Counted from the stretch's first letter, positions 48,566 through 56,655 are shown. The stretch: DNA of 64,000 nt from VRUE01 sp963715625 (GCA_963715625.1 OY970260.1:1302001-1366000); one strand, 5' to 3'. The notes: a model not told the origin generated them from the letters alone. A program made the numbers and translations.

Positions 48566-49138
48566 GTGTTCCCGCTCAACCTGCCGAACGCGCTGACCCT
48601 CCTGCGCATCCTCGCGGTGCCGGTCGTCGTCGTCGCCCTGCTCGGCGAGACTCCGAACGGCGACGCGCTCGCCGCCGCGGTCTTCGCCCTGGCCGCGGCG
48701 ACCGATGGGCTTGACGGCTACTTCGCCCGCTCGCGCGGGTCGATCACCACCTTCGGCAAGCTGATGGACCCGATCGCCGACAAGCTGCTGATCGTCGCGG
48801 CGCTCGTCTCCCTGGTCTCGCTCGACCGGCTTGCACCCTGGGTGGCGATGGTGATCATCGCCCGCGAGTTCACGGTGACGGTGATGCGCGCGATCGCCGC
48901 CGAGCGCGGCATCGTGATCTCCGCCAGCTGGATGGGCAAGCTGAAGACCGTGCTCCAGATCGCCGCCGTGATCGCCCTGATCGCGACCAACCCCGCCCCC
49001 GGCTGGGTCGACGCGCTCGTCTACCTCGCCGTCGCCGTCACCGTGATCAGCGGTGCCGACTACTTCTTCGGCCTGCGCCGCCGGGTCGAGGAAGAGCGCG
49101 AAGCCCGCGCGCGTCACATGGCCGCGCGCAAGCTGTAG
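48566..49138 (+). CDS. pgsA: CDP-diacylglycerol--glycerol-3-phosphate 3-phosphatidyltransferase
   Basis: A 190-residue membrane enzyme that makes phosphatidylglycerol-phosphate. The CDP-alcohol phosphatidyltransferase motif DGLDGYFARSRGSITTFG with LMDPIADK has all the DG..AR...G...D...D residues. Five to six hydrophobic segments follow the usual pattern. It starts with GTG 48566 (FPLNLPNALTLLRI). It follows the MMPL gene by 4 bp and may be cotranscribed. Confidence 0.94.
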   Translation: MFPLNLPNALTLLRILAVPVVVVALLGETPNGDALAAAVFALAAATDGLDGYFARSRGSITTFGKLMDPIADKLLIVAALVSLVSLDRLAPWVAMVIIAREFTVTVMRAIAAERGIVISASWMGKLKTVLQIAAVIALIATNPAPGWVDALVYLAVAVTVISGADYFFGLRRRVEEEREARARHMAARKL

Positions 49139-49271
49139 CGATCTGCGCACCACCCGCGCGCCCGCCCCTGCCACGGTCGGCGAATGACCAAGACAGGAAG
49201 CACCTCACCCCGTCCCACGGTTCCACCGAACGCCCCGGCCGTCCCACCCCCACCCCAATCCCCCCACCCCG

Positions 49272-49389
49272 AGGTGCAACGTTTTACGGCTCCGTCGGCG
49301 CCACAAAGCGTTGCACCTGGGCTGAAGCCCGCGAGCACCGCGGAGGTGCAACGTTTTACGGCGCCGACGGAGCCGCAACGCGTTACACC
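49272..49389. repeat. Family 1 palindrome doublet, upstream side (copies D and E)
   Basis: Copy D (49272-49318) and copy E (49344-49389) both start AGGTGCAACGTTTTACGGC and are separated by 25 bp containing GGG...CCC. Copy E has a degraded right arm (CGTTACACC). The whole ~118-bp doublet is a direct repeat of the doublet at 50286-50401. It lies just before the DUF559 gene. Confidence 0.9.
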
Positions 49390-49405
49390 GCGGAGGGCGA
49401 CGTTG

Positions 49406-50281
49406 ATGCTTCGCGAGTTGGCAGAGCGGCAGCACGGCGTTGTTGCCTGGCGGCAGCTGGTCGAACTTGGCCTCACCGAGGGCTTGATCAAGAGTCGGAT
49501 CAAGTCTGGCCAGCTGGTTGTGCTGCATCGGGGTGTCTTCGCGCTCGGTCACCGGCGCATCGGGCGCTATGGCGAGCTGCTGGCGGCCGCATTCGCCTGC
49601 GGGCCGGGAGCCGTGCTCTCGCATGGGAGCGCGGCCCAGCTCTGGGGGATACGGGGATCGCGAAAGCCGATCGAGGTGACTCGCGTCTCCGGGCACCGCC
49701 GGCCGCACGGGGTGCGTCTCCACCAAACCAGGTCGCTCCCCGCGGAGCACGTGACGGTCGAGGCCAGGATCCCGGTGACGACCATCGAGCGAACCTTTCT
49801 TGACAACGCCGCACGCCTGGATGCGCGCCAGCTGGAGCACGATCTCGTCGAGGCCGACCGGAGCGGTCGCTTGCGCTGGGAGGAGCTGTGGCAGGTCATC
49901 GCCACTCACGGCCGCGGCCGGAAGGGAATCGGGCGCCTCAAGCGCGTCGCCTCCCAGGCGGACCCGCGATTCGCCGACACCGTCTCTCCGTCGGAGGTGG
50001 ACTTCCTGGTGCTCTGCCGGGAAGGGGGCGTGAAGATGCCGCAGGTGAACGTCCTCGTCGAGGGCAAGCGCGTCGACTTCTACTGGCCCGAGGAGCGCCT
50101 GGTCGTCGAGGCCGACAGCTACGACTACCACGCCGACCGGCCCGCCTTCGAGCGCGACCATCAGTCGACCGTCGACTTGGAAGTGGCCGGCTACCGAGTG
50201 CACCGCACCACCTACAAGATGCTCCAGGCCAACCCGCGTCCCTTTCTCAACCTGGTGCGGGGCTCGTTGGCCAGCAGATGA
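49406..50281 (+). CDS. AbiEi-like HTH/DUF559 nuclease-fold protein
   Basis: A 291-residue protein from ATG 49406 (SD GGAGGG upstream). The N-terminal ~95 residues are AbiEi-like winged helix (LRELAERQHGVVAWRQLVEL, LHRGVFALG, GSAAQLWGIRG). The C-terminal ~110 residues are a DUF559/Vsr-like nuclease fold: SEVDFLVLCRE, VDFYWPEERLVVEADSYDYH, then YRVHRTTYKML. Acid positions E, D and E..D fit a PD-(D/E)xK-type metal site. The function of such fusions is not established. It is bracketed by two doublets of family 1 palindromes. The open frame upstream to 49184 is an artefact of the repeats. Confidence 0.85.
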   Translation: MLRELAERQHGVVAWRQLVELGLTEGLIKSRIKSGQLVVLHRGVFALGHRRIGRYGELLAAAFACGPGAVLSHGSAAQLWGIRGSRKPIEVTRVSGHRRPHGVRLHQTRSLPAEHVTVEARIPVTTIERTFLDNAARLDARQLEHDLVEADRSGRLRWEELWQVIATHGRGRKGIGRLKRVASQADPRFADTVSPSEVDFLVLCREGGVKMPQVNVLVEGKRVDFYWPEERLVVEADSYDYHADRPAFERDHQSTVDLEVAGYRVHRTTYKMLQANPRPFLNLVRGSLASR

Positions 50282-50285
50282 CGAG

Positions 50286-50401
50286 CGGTGCAACGTTTTA
50301 CGGCTCTGTCAGCGCCACAAAGCGTTGCACCGGGGACGATCCCCGCGCGCACCACCGAGGTGCAACGTTTTACGGCTCCCACAGGACCACAAAACGTTGC
50401 A
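50286..50401. repeat. Family 1 palindrome doublet, downstream side (copies F and G)
   Basis: Copy F (50286-50332) is nearly identical to copy D. Copy G (50358-50401) follows after a 25-bp spacer of the same design (GGGACGATCCCC...). The doublet starts 5 bp after the DUF559 stop and has the same orientation as the upstream doublet, so the nuclease gene lies between direct repeats. Confidence 0.9.
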
Positions 50402-50490
50402 GTGACGAGGGAGCTTGCCGACGTTGCAGGGACGAGGAGCTTGCCGACGTTGCAGTGACGAGGGAGCTTGCCGACGTTGCAGGGACGACG
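50394..50490. repeat. 26/27-bp tandem repeats
   Basis: About three and a half units of ACGTTGCAGTGACGAGGGAG with the tail CTTGCCG, alternating between a 27-bp (AGTGACGAGGG) and a 26-bp (AGGGACGAGG) form. The first unit overlaps the right arm of palindrome copy G (ACGTTGCA), so the array probably grew by duplication of its edge. It ends 7 bp before the folE2 stop. Confidence 0.88.
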
Positions 50491-50496
50491 ACGAGG

Positions 50497-51504
50497 CTAG
50501 GCCGCCGGGGACTCCAGCCACTCGCGCATCGTCGTGTGGTGGTGCTGGTGCTCGCCGGAGGCGAGCTCCCGGCGGAGGTCGCCGAGGGTGCCGTAGCGCT
50601 CGGCGACGACGTTGTGGCGGTGGATCGTCTCCAGGTTTTCCTGCCGCGACATGACGAAGGCCTCGCCGGGCAGGCCGGCGTAGCGCGCGACCACGGCGCG
50701 GATCATCTCGCGAACGCAGTCCTCGACGAAGCGCGGCTGCTCGTGCGCCTTGGCGACCACGGCGAGCTCGTCGGGGCGCTTCATCAGCTCGTAGATCTCC
50801 GAGCTCATCGAGCCCTCGACGATGCGCAGCAGCTCGGGCGCATCGACCCAGGCGTCGCCGCCCTCGGGGCAGCCGATGTAGAGGGTGCCGACCCCGCGCT
50901 GGTTGTGGGTGGCGACGGGCACGGCCTCGATCGCGCGCTCGATCTGCTCCGCGTCGAAGCCGCTGGCGGCGAGGCGTTCGCGCCCCAGCTCGGCGACCAT
51001 CTCCTGGGCGCAGGGGCACGCCGTCATCCCCTGGGCCTGCACGCCCGTCAGCGTCCGCGTGCCCTGCTGCGAGGCGACCGCGGTGCCGAAGAGGACGTAG
51101 ATCTCCTGGGTCGAGTGTCCGCTCGCAGGCGTCGTCACCGTCTCCGGGTAGCGCGCCTCGACCGAGACCTCGGCACGCCGGCCCTGCTGGCGCTCGCGCA
51201 CCCGCTGGGCGATGTGGGCGGCGAGCACCTCGGCGCGGAACGCCTCGCCCAGCACGACCTCGTCGATCGCTTCGCCGACGATCTCCTCGAAGCGGGACAT
51301 GTGAACCCCCGCCTGGCGCGGCTCGAGGTCGACGAAGCACTCGAAGTTGGCGTGGTAGAGGTTCTCGGCGCCGTCGGCCTTGACCCGGATCACCTTCTCC
51401 ACCCCGGTGACGCCGACCCGCGAGAGGCTGACCTGCGTCGCAGGGACCGACGCCTGCACGTCGGGTGCGGTGAGCGAGGGCGTAATCGTCGCGCGGGCGG
51501 CCAC
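50497..51504 (-). CDS. folE2: GTP cyclohydrolase FolE2
   Basis: A 335-residue type IB GTP cyclohydrolase that starts folate synthesis by opening GTP. The signature GMTACPCAQEM with the metal Cys is clear, together with FECFVDLEPRQAGVHMSRFEE and THNQRGVGTLYIG. FolE2 is metal-promiscuous, unlike FolE. The C terminus is His-rich (GEHQHHHTTMREW), perhaps a metal-binding tail. Start MAARATITPSLTAP at 51504 is used. Divergent from the sigma factor gene, 92 bp away. Confidence 0.95.
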   Translation of the reverse strand: MAARATITPSLTAPDVQASVPATQVSLSRVGVTGVEKVIRVKADGAENLYHANFECFVDLEPRQAGVHMSRFEEIVGEAIDEVVLGEAFRAEVLAAHIAQRVRERQQGRRAEVSVEARYPETVTTPASGHSTQEIYVLFGTAVASQQGTRTLTGVQAQGMTACPCAQEMVAELGRERLAASGFDAEQIERAIEAVPVATHNQRGVGTLYIGCPEGGDAWVDAPELLRIVEGSMSSEIYELMKRPDELAVVAKAHEQPRFVEDCVREMIRAVVARYAGLPGEAFVMSRQENLETIHRHNVVAERYGTLGDLRRELASGEHQHHHTTMREWLESPAA

Positions 51505-51596
51505 TGCTTATGAAGAGTAAGCGACCGGAACCCCGTGCGACGGCCGCCGCAGCGAACAAACCGTAACTTCTGCCTATACTTGCCACGGTCGGAGCG

Positions 51597-52781
51597 TTGG
51601 GGTCGACCCCCCGGCCAGGGGAGAAGGTTGGCAGCGGAGGCAGTGAGATCGAACCGTTGGAGACGGTCCCCGAGGGACTGGATCAGGATTCGGAAGGGCA
51701 GCCGTTTGCGGAGCCGGAGGGGCTGCGCGGGCTGATCGCGCTGGGCCGCGAGCGCGGCTACCTGACCTTCGAGCAGATCGCCGCCACCCTCGAGGAGGTC
51801 GAGGTCACCAAGGAGCAGATCTCCGGCCTGCACGCTCACCTGCTCGAGCAGGGGGTCGAGGTGATCGCCGAGGAGGGCGTCGACGCTTACAAGGAGCAGC
51901 GCGCCGAGGCGACCAACGGAGGGGCGAAGAAGGCCGAGCTCGACCTCACCGTCGAGCCGAGCCTCGACTCGCTGCGCCTCTACCTGCGCTCGATTGGGCA
52001 GGTCGACCTGCTCACCGCGGCCCAGGAGGTCGAACTCGCGAAGCGGATCGAGCGCGGCGACATGCTGGCCAAGCGGCAGATGGTCGAGGCCAACCTGCGC
52101 CTCGTCGTCTCGATCGCAAAAGGCTATCTGGGCCGCGGCCTCAGCTTCCTCGACCTGATCCAGGAGGGCTCGCTGGGGCTGATCCGGGCGGTGGAGAAGT
52201 TCGACTACCGGCGCGGCTACAAGTTCTCCACCTACGCGACCTGGTGGATTCGCCAGGCGGTGACGCGGGCGATCGCCGACAAGGCGCGAACGATCCGCAT
52301 CCCGGTCCACATGGTGGAGAAGCTGAACCGGGTCTCCCATGTCGAGCGGCAGCTGGTGCAGTCGCTGGGGCGCGAGCCCGAGCCGGAGGAGATCGCGGCC
52401 GAGCTGCGCTGGCCGATCGAGGAAGTGCGGGACATCCTGCGCGTCTCGCAGGTGCCGGTATCCCTCGAGAAGCCGATCGGCGACGAAGACGAATCGGAGC
52501 TCGGCGACTTCGTCGCCGACGAAGAAGTCGCCGAACCCTTCGAGGAAGCGAGCGAGCACCTGCAGCGCGAAGGCGTGCGCAAGGCCCTCGACGCGCTTCC
52601 CGAGCGCGAGCGACAGGTGATCGAGCTGCGCTACGGCCTCTCGGGCCTGGAACCGCTGACCCTGGAGGAGGTGGGCCGCACCTTCGGCGTCACCCGCGAG
52701 CGGATCCGCCAGATCGAGACCAGCACGCTGAAGAAGCTGCGCGCCCTGCCCGAGGCGCAGATGCTGCGCGACGCCAGCTGA
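51597..52781 (+). CDS. rpoD: Primary RNA polymerase sigma factor (sigma-70)
   Basis: A 394-residue sigma factor. The N-terminal ~75 residues are region 1.1-like (LRGLIALGRERGYLTFEQI). Region 1.2 to 2 runs SLRLYLRSIGQVDLLTAAQE to the -10-melting motif KFSTYATWWIRQAVTRAI. Region 3 is VHMVEKLNRVSHVERQL. Region 4.2 is LEEVGRTFGVTRERIRQIE. These are the features of a housekeeping factor (RpoD/SigA/HrdB). The TTG 51597 start is only 17 bp after a TATACT -10 (51575-51580), so the mRNA would have a very short leader. Confidence 0.94.
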   Translation: MGSTPRPGEKVGSGGSEIEPLETVPEGLDQDSEGQPFAEPEGLRGLIALGRERGYLTFEQIAATLEEVEVTKEQISGLHAHLLEQGVEVIAEEGVDAYKEQRAEATNGGAKKAELDLTVEPSLDSLRLYLRSIGQVDLLTAAQEVELAKRIERGDMLAKRQMVEANLRLVVSIAKGYLGRGLSFLDLIQEGSLGLIRAVEKFDYRRGYKFSTYATWWIRQAVTRAIADKARTIRIPVHMVEKLNRVSHVERQLVQSLGREPEPEEIAAELRWPIEEVRDILRVSQVPVSLEKPIGDEDESELGDFVADEEVAEPFEEASEHLQREGVRKALDALPERERQVIELRYGLSGLEPLTLEEVGRTFGVTRERIRQIETSTLKKLRALPEAQMLRDAS

Positions 52782-52788
52782 GCGCAGC

Positions 52789-53247
52789 TCAGCGCGGCTC
52801 GAGCACGATCACCGATGCCTCTCGGTCGAGCTTCTCCTTGTAGTCGTCGAAGCCGGCGTACTGCTCGTTGTGCCGGCGCCAGAGGCCGGCGCGCTCCTCG
52901 CCCTCCGCGACCCGGGCGCGGATCGTGCGGCGCTCGCGGCCGATCTCGATCTCGGCATCCGGGTTGGCCTTCAGGTTGAGCGACCAGGCGGGGACCTTGG
53001 CGTTGCCGGCGTTGGTGTTGATGACGACGGCGTTCTCGCCGTCGGCGAGGTAGACGACCGGCGCGGTCCGCGGCTCGCCCGACTTGCGGCCGACGGTGGT
53101 CAGCAGCAGCACCGGCGCCCGCCCGACCTTGCCGCCGACGCGCCCGCCGCTCAGCCGGTAGAGCGGCACGTTCAGCCTGCCGGCCCAGCGCAGCCCGGTG
53201 GCGCCGAGGGCGTTGGAGATCCGCGCGATCGTGTGGTCGCTGGGCAC
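52789..53247 (-). CDS. Deazaflavin (F420)-dependent nitroreductase-family protein
   Basis: A 152-residue split-barrel protein of the DDN/DUF385 family. The segment LLLTTVGRKSGEPRTAPVVY and VINTNAGNAKVPAWSLNLKAN, then VRARVAEGEERAGLW, are its standard motifs; members bind F420H2 and reduce diverse substrates. This points to an F420-making actinobacterium. No substrate is indicated. It converges on rpoD and is 20 bp from the divergent SnoaL-like gene. Confidence 0.9.
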   Translation of the reverse strand: MPSDHTIARISNALGATGLRWAGRLNVPLYRLSGGRVGGKVGRAPVLLLTTVGRKSGEPRTAPVVYLADGENAVVINTNAGNAKVPAWSLNLKANPDAEIEIGRERRTIRARVAEGEERAGLWRRHNEQYAGFDDYKEKLDREASVIVLEPR

Positions 53248-53267
53248 GGCGCGTAAGGTACACGGCG

Positions 53268-53639
53268 ATGCCCGAGCCGCACCCGTTCCGCCGCGCCGCC
53301 GAAGCCAAGGACGTCGAGCTGATGGCCGAGATCCTGCGCGAGGACGTCGAGCTGCACAGCCCGATCCTCTTCCGCGGCTTCGAGGGCCGCGACGCGGTCG
53401 GCCAGATCCTCACCCACGTCGCCGCGACGCTCGAGGACCTGACCTACCTCGACGAGCTGCGCGAGGGCAGCACCGTCGCGCTCCGCTTCAAGGCCCGCGT
53501 CGGCGACCGCGAGCTGGAGGGCATCGACTTCCTCGAGCTCGACGAGGAGGGCCGCGTCGCCGTGCTCACCGTCTTCATGCGCCCGATGTCCGCGCTCACC
53601 GCCTTCAACGAGCAGATGATGCAGCGCCTGGGCGTCTAG
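53268..53639 (+). CDS. SnoaL/NTF2-like protein
   Basis: A 123-residue protein of the NTF2/SnoaL-like fold. The first helix MPEPHPFRRAAEAKDVEL, then LREDVELHSPILFRGFEGRD and FKARVGDRELEGIDFLELD, match the cone-shaped barrel used by small isomerases, hydrolases and binding proteins. A few polar residues could line the pocket. Substrate unknown. The gene stops 16 bp before tRNA-Tyr. Confidence 0.75.
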   Translation: MPEPHPFRRAAEAKDVELMAEILREDVELHSPILFRGFEGRDAVGQILTHVAATLEDLTYLDELREGSTVALRFKARVGDRELEGIDFLELDEEGRVAVLTVFMRPMSALTAFNEQMMQRLGV

Positions 53640-53655
53640 AATCGTCGCAGTCTCC

Positions 53656-53737
53656 GGGGGAGTGCCCGAGTGGTTAAAGGGGACTGGCTGTAAACCAGTT
53701 GGCTATGCCTACGCAGGTTCGAATCCTGCCTCCCCCA
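53656..53737 (+). tRNA. tRNA-Tyr (GTA anticodon)
   Basis: A complete tRNA with long variable arm. Acceptor GGGGGAG/CTCCCCC, anticodon arm ACTGG-CTGTAAA-CCAGT (GTA), variable arm GGCTATGCC, T arm GCAGGTTCGAATCCTGC. GTA reads TAC/TAT (Tyr). CCA is not encoded. The discriminator is A. Confidence 0.95.
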
Positions 53738-53768
53738 TTGCAGTCGCCTCCCTGGCGACTGATGTGAT

Positions 53769-54869
53769 TCAACGGCGCCTGAGCCACTCGGCGAACAGGG
53801 GGTCGAGCAGGTACGGCTTGCCGTTCGCATCGCGTTTGACGTGACGTTCGTCGGCAAGCAGCCGTTCGAGCGCCTCTTGGAGCGTGGAGCGCGCGACGCG
53901 GTGCTCGCTTGCGACGACGCTGCCCGTGGGAGCTTGGCCGTCGCCCACCGCGAGCAGGACCAGGCGTTCGTTCCTGTTGAGGCCATCCCACAGCGCCTGG
54001 TGTGCGTCTCGGGTTTCCGCGAGCGCCAGCTCGAGCGCCGCAGGCGCGGGGTCCGGGTGATCTGGCTGCTCAAGCAGGTTGTAGAGATGGTGGGCAAGCA
54101 AGATCGTGCGCTGCGGATGCCCACCCGTGTAGGCGAGCAGCTCGTCGACGGCGCCGGTGGGGTCGAGCCCGTCGGCGACGAGCAGGGCCTCGATGTCGTG
54201 CGCGGCCTCGGCGATGGGCAGGGCGGGAAGCTCGAGCGGGCGAGCCTGTCCATAGAAGGGCCGCTCGTGCTCGGCGAAGAGCGCATGCATGAGCGACGGC
54301 TGGCTTCCGGCAAAGACATAGGCCGCGGCCTCGCCGTGATGCTGGATCACGGAGCGCATCAGGCCGTTGACCGCGTCGTCGGCGATCAGGACGTCCTGGA
54401 ACTCGTCAAAGCAGACCACCGTGAGCTCGCCATCCGCTTCATGCAGCGCCCGTGGTACGTCGAGCAGCTCGAGAAGCACGGCGCGCGCCTCGTCTGCCGG
54501 TGGGCGCGCCGGCCGCGTGGCCACGCTGACTCCCAGCCCGGCGACCGAGGCGCCAACTTCGAGGCGTGCCGCCCAACGGCGAACGCTGCGTCCCGGATCG
54601 TTTGGCAGGTCGCTGAAGGAGCCCGCGACGCGCGCTGCCACGTCGCCCAGCGTTGCGACCTTTGAGAAGTCGACGCGGACCGCCCTGTGGCCCGCTTCGC
54701 GCATGGCGACGATGTGGGCATCCAGCAAGCTGCTCTTGCCGAAGCGGCGTGGTGCCGCGATCCGGACGGCGATCCGGTCGGCTGCGGCTCGTTGCAGGCC
54801 ATCGAGCTCGGAGCGGCGGTCGATCAGATGACCGGGGTCGACCGGGCCTTGATAGTTGAACGGATTCAC
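53769..54869 (-). CDS. AAA ATPase with C-terminal winged helix (archaeal-ATPase-like)
   Basis: A 366-residue P-loop ATPase. The Walker A is APRRFGKSSLLDAHI, Walker B is VVCFDEFQDVL, sensor 1 is YVFAGSQPSLMHAL, and TGGHPQRTILLAHHLYNLL follows. A winged helix sits at the C terminus (LVLLAVGDGQAPTGSVVASE, then STLQEALERLLADERHV). These features fit the Pfam ATPase_2/STAND-like group. Function unknown; such ATPases are frequent accessory genes. Start is GTG 54869; a palindrome touches it (54870-54885). It is convergent with tRNA-Tyr. Confidence 0.82.
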   Translation of the reverse strand: MNPFNYQGPVDPGHLIDRRSELDGLQRAAADRIAVRIAAPRRFGKSSLLDAHIVAMREAGHRAVRVDFSKVATLGDVAARVAGSFSDLPNDPGRSVRRWAARLEVGASVAGLGVSVATRPARPPADEARAVLLELLDVPRALHEADGELTVVCFDEFQDVLIADDAVNGLMRSVIQHHGEAAAYVFAGSQPSLMHALFAEHERPFYGQARPLELPALPIAEAAHDIEALLVADGLDPTGAVDELLAYTGGHPQRTILLAHHLYNLLEQPDHPDPAPAALELALAETRDAHQALWDGLNRNERLVLLAVGDGQAPTGSVVASEHRVARSTLQEALERLLADERHVKRDANGKPYLLDPLFAEWLRRR

Positions 54870-54885
54870 CGTACATCAGTGTACG
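54870..54885 (-). promoter_or_regulatory. Palindrome CGTACA-TCAG-TGTACG at the ATPase start
   Basis: Six-base arms separated by TCAG, adjacent to the GTG start of the ATPase gene. A bound protein would block transcription or translation start, so it may be an operator, perhaps for autoregulation through the C-terminal winged helix. Confidence 0.5.
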
Positions 54886-55035
54886 ACATTAACGGACAGC
54901 TTCCCGGGATTGGGGTAGGCTCCCGGGTAGCTACCGATGACGAAAGGCAACCCGGACCGGCTACAGCTCCGCATGCAGGCGCCCGATGGCATCTGCCCGC
55001 GCGGGGTTGGAATACCGTCCAGCCAGTAGGCCCAT

Positions 55036-55752
55036 ATGAGCGACCTCGACGGCCGTGTGGTTGCGATCGCCGGGGTTGCCGGCGGCCTGGGGCCGACTGT
55101 GGCCGAGCGGCTCGCCGGGGCGGGGGCGACGATCGCCGGCGCCGACCTCTCGCGGGAGCGGGTCGACGAGGTCGGCTCGGGGCTCGGCCTGCCGGAGGAC
55201 CGCTGGGACGGGCGCGCGGTCGACCTGCTCGACGAGGGGGCGACCCGCGAGTGGTGCGCGGCGCTCGTGGAGCGCTTCGGCCGCGTCGACGCGCTGGCGC
55301 ACCTGGTCGGGGGCTGGCGCGGCGGGCAGCCGCTGCACGAGGCGCCGCTCGCCGACTGGGACCTCCTGCACGACCTGCTGATCCGCACCGTGCAGCACAC
55401 CACGCGCGCCTTCCACGATGCGCTCCTCGCCAGCCAGCACGGCCGCTTCGTCCTCGTCTCCTCCAAGCAGGCCCAGGCGCCCTCCAGCGCGAACGCCGCC
55501 TACGCGGCCGCGAAGGCCGCCGCCGAGGCCTGGACCCTGGCCCTCGCCGACGGCTTCGAAGGCACCTCGGCGACCGCGAACGCGATCGTCGTCGACGCGA
55601 TCCTCACCCCGCGGATGCGAGAGGAGAGCCCAGGAGAGGATTTCCCCACGTTCACGCCCGCCGAGCACATCGCCGAGGCGATCGGGTTCCTCTGCTCCAG
55701 CGCGGCGGAGAAGATGAACGGCCAGCGGCTCGCGCTTACGATGAGGGGATGA
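55036..55752 (+). CDS. Short-chain dehydrogenase/reductase
   Basis: A 238-residue SDR. The NAD(P) motif is GVAGGLGPTVAERLAG, the acidic residue ADLSRERVDEV indicates NAD or NADP preference not resolved, and the catalytic Ser and Tyr-Lys are in LVSSKQAQAPS and AAYAAAKAAAEAW. The rest is a normal Rossmann fold. Substrate unknown. Its stop overlaps the MerR gene start by three bases (ATGA), so they are one operon. Confidence 0.88.
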   Translation: MSDLDGRVVAIAGVAGGLGPTVAERLAGAGATIAGADLSRERVDEVGSGLGLPEDRWDGRAVDLLDEGATREWCAALVERFGRVDALAHLVGGWRGGQPLHEAPLADWDLLHDLLIRTVQHTTRAFHDALLASQHGRFVLVSSKQAQAPSSANAAYAAAKAAAEAWTLALADGFEGTSATANAIVVDAILTPRMREESPGEDFPTFTPAEHIAEAIGFLCSSAAEKMNGQRLALTMRG

Positions 55753-56555
55753 GCCAGAGGCCATCCAAGCCCGGCAAGGGCCCTAAGGGCGAGATGACGA
55801 TCCGCGAGCTCGCGGAGCGGACGGGAATGACCGTCCGCAACATCCGCGCCCACCAGACGCGCGGGCTGCTGCCGCCGCCGGTGGTCCGTGGCCGCACCGG
55901 CTACTACAACGACGAGCACGTGGCGCGGATCGCGCTGACGCGCGAAATGCAGGCCGACGGCCTCAACCTGGAGGCGATCCGGCGCGTGCTCGAGACCGGC
56001 GACGGCGCCGCGACCGAGATCTTCGACTTCACCCGCGCCCTGCGCGCTCCCTTCGAGGACGAGGCGCCCGAGATCGTCGAGGCCAAGGAGCTGGCGGAGG
56101 TCTGGGGGGCGGCCGGCGGGCAGCCCGACCCGGGCCTGATGCGCCGCGCGGAAAAGCTCGGCATTGTGCGCGCCCTGCCGGACGGGCGCGTCGAGGTGAT
56201 CAGCCCGCGCCTGCAGCGGGCCGCGACGGCCCTGGCCGAGCTCGGCGTCGGGCCCGAGGGGGCGCTGGCGACGGCGGAGAAGCTGCGCCGCCACGCCGAC
56301 GGCGTCGCCCGCACCTTCGTCGACCTCTTCGTCAAGGAGGTATGGGAGCCGTTCGAGCGCGCCGGCCGTCCCGAGGGCGACTGGCCCAAGGTGCGCGAAG
56401 CGCTCGACCGCATGCGCCCGCTCGCCTCCGGTGCGCTGCTGGCGGTCTTCCAGCTGGCGATGGGCGAGGCGGTGGAGAAGGCCGGCGAGCGCACCCTGCG
56501 CATGGCCGCGCGCAAGCGGCCCGCCCAGAAACGCAAGCGGCCGCGGCGCCAGTAG
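55749..56555 (+). CDS. MerR-family transcriptional regulator
   Basis: A 268-residue regulator from ATG 55749. The MerR HTH is MTIRELAERTGMTVRNIRAH and wing QTRGLLPPPVVRGRTGYYND, followed by LEAIRRVLETGDG. No metal Cys is present, and the C-terminal ~180 residues are helical and probably bind a small molecule. A basic tail (RKRPAQKRKRPRRQ) closes it. It may regulate the SDR gene to which it is coupled. Confidence 0.88.
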   Translation: MSQRPSKPGKGPKGEMTIRELAERTGMTVRNIRAHQTRGLLPPPVVRGRTGYYNDEHVARIALTREMQADGLNLEAIRRVLETGDGAATEIFDFTRALRAPFEDEAPEIVEAKELAEVWGAAGGQPDPGLMRRAEKLGIVRALPDGRVEVISPRLQRAATALAELGVGPEGALATAEKLRRHADGVARTFVDLFVKEVWEPFERAGRPEGDWPKVREALDRMRPLASGALLAVFQLAMGEAVEKAGERTLRMAARKRPAQKRKRPRRQ

Positions 56556-56618
56556 CCGCGCCACACACCGGGGTTTCCGCGAGCCGAGCATGGCCTCGCC
56601 CTCGCTAAAAAACCGGAT

Positions 56619-56645
56619 GTATATAGTGCTCGCGTACTCGTATAC
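56619..56645. promoter_or_regulatory. AT-rich inverted repeat before the HTH-less TetR-like gene
   Basis: GTATATAGT (left) and TACTCGTATAC (right) form an imperfect inverted repeat, 11 bp before ATG 56656. A TATATA box inside could be the -10. It could be a TetR-type operator for this gene, perhaps for one of the full TetR proteins next door. Confidence 0.45.
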
Positions 56646-56655
56646 GTTTGCGTTT

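Noticed and set aside
49184..49405. N-terminal extension of the DUF559 protein
   Set aside because: The extra 74 codons are translation of two palindromic repeats (EVQRFTAPSAPQS, then EVQRFTAPTEPQR); the SD and domain start favour ATG 49406.
50394..50490. CRISPR array
   Set aside because: The repeats are directly adjacent with no spacers and there are no cas genes; it is a plain tandem repeat.
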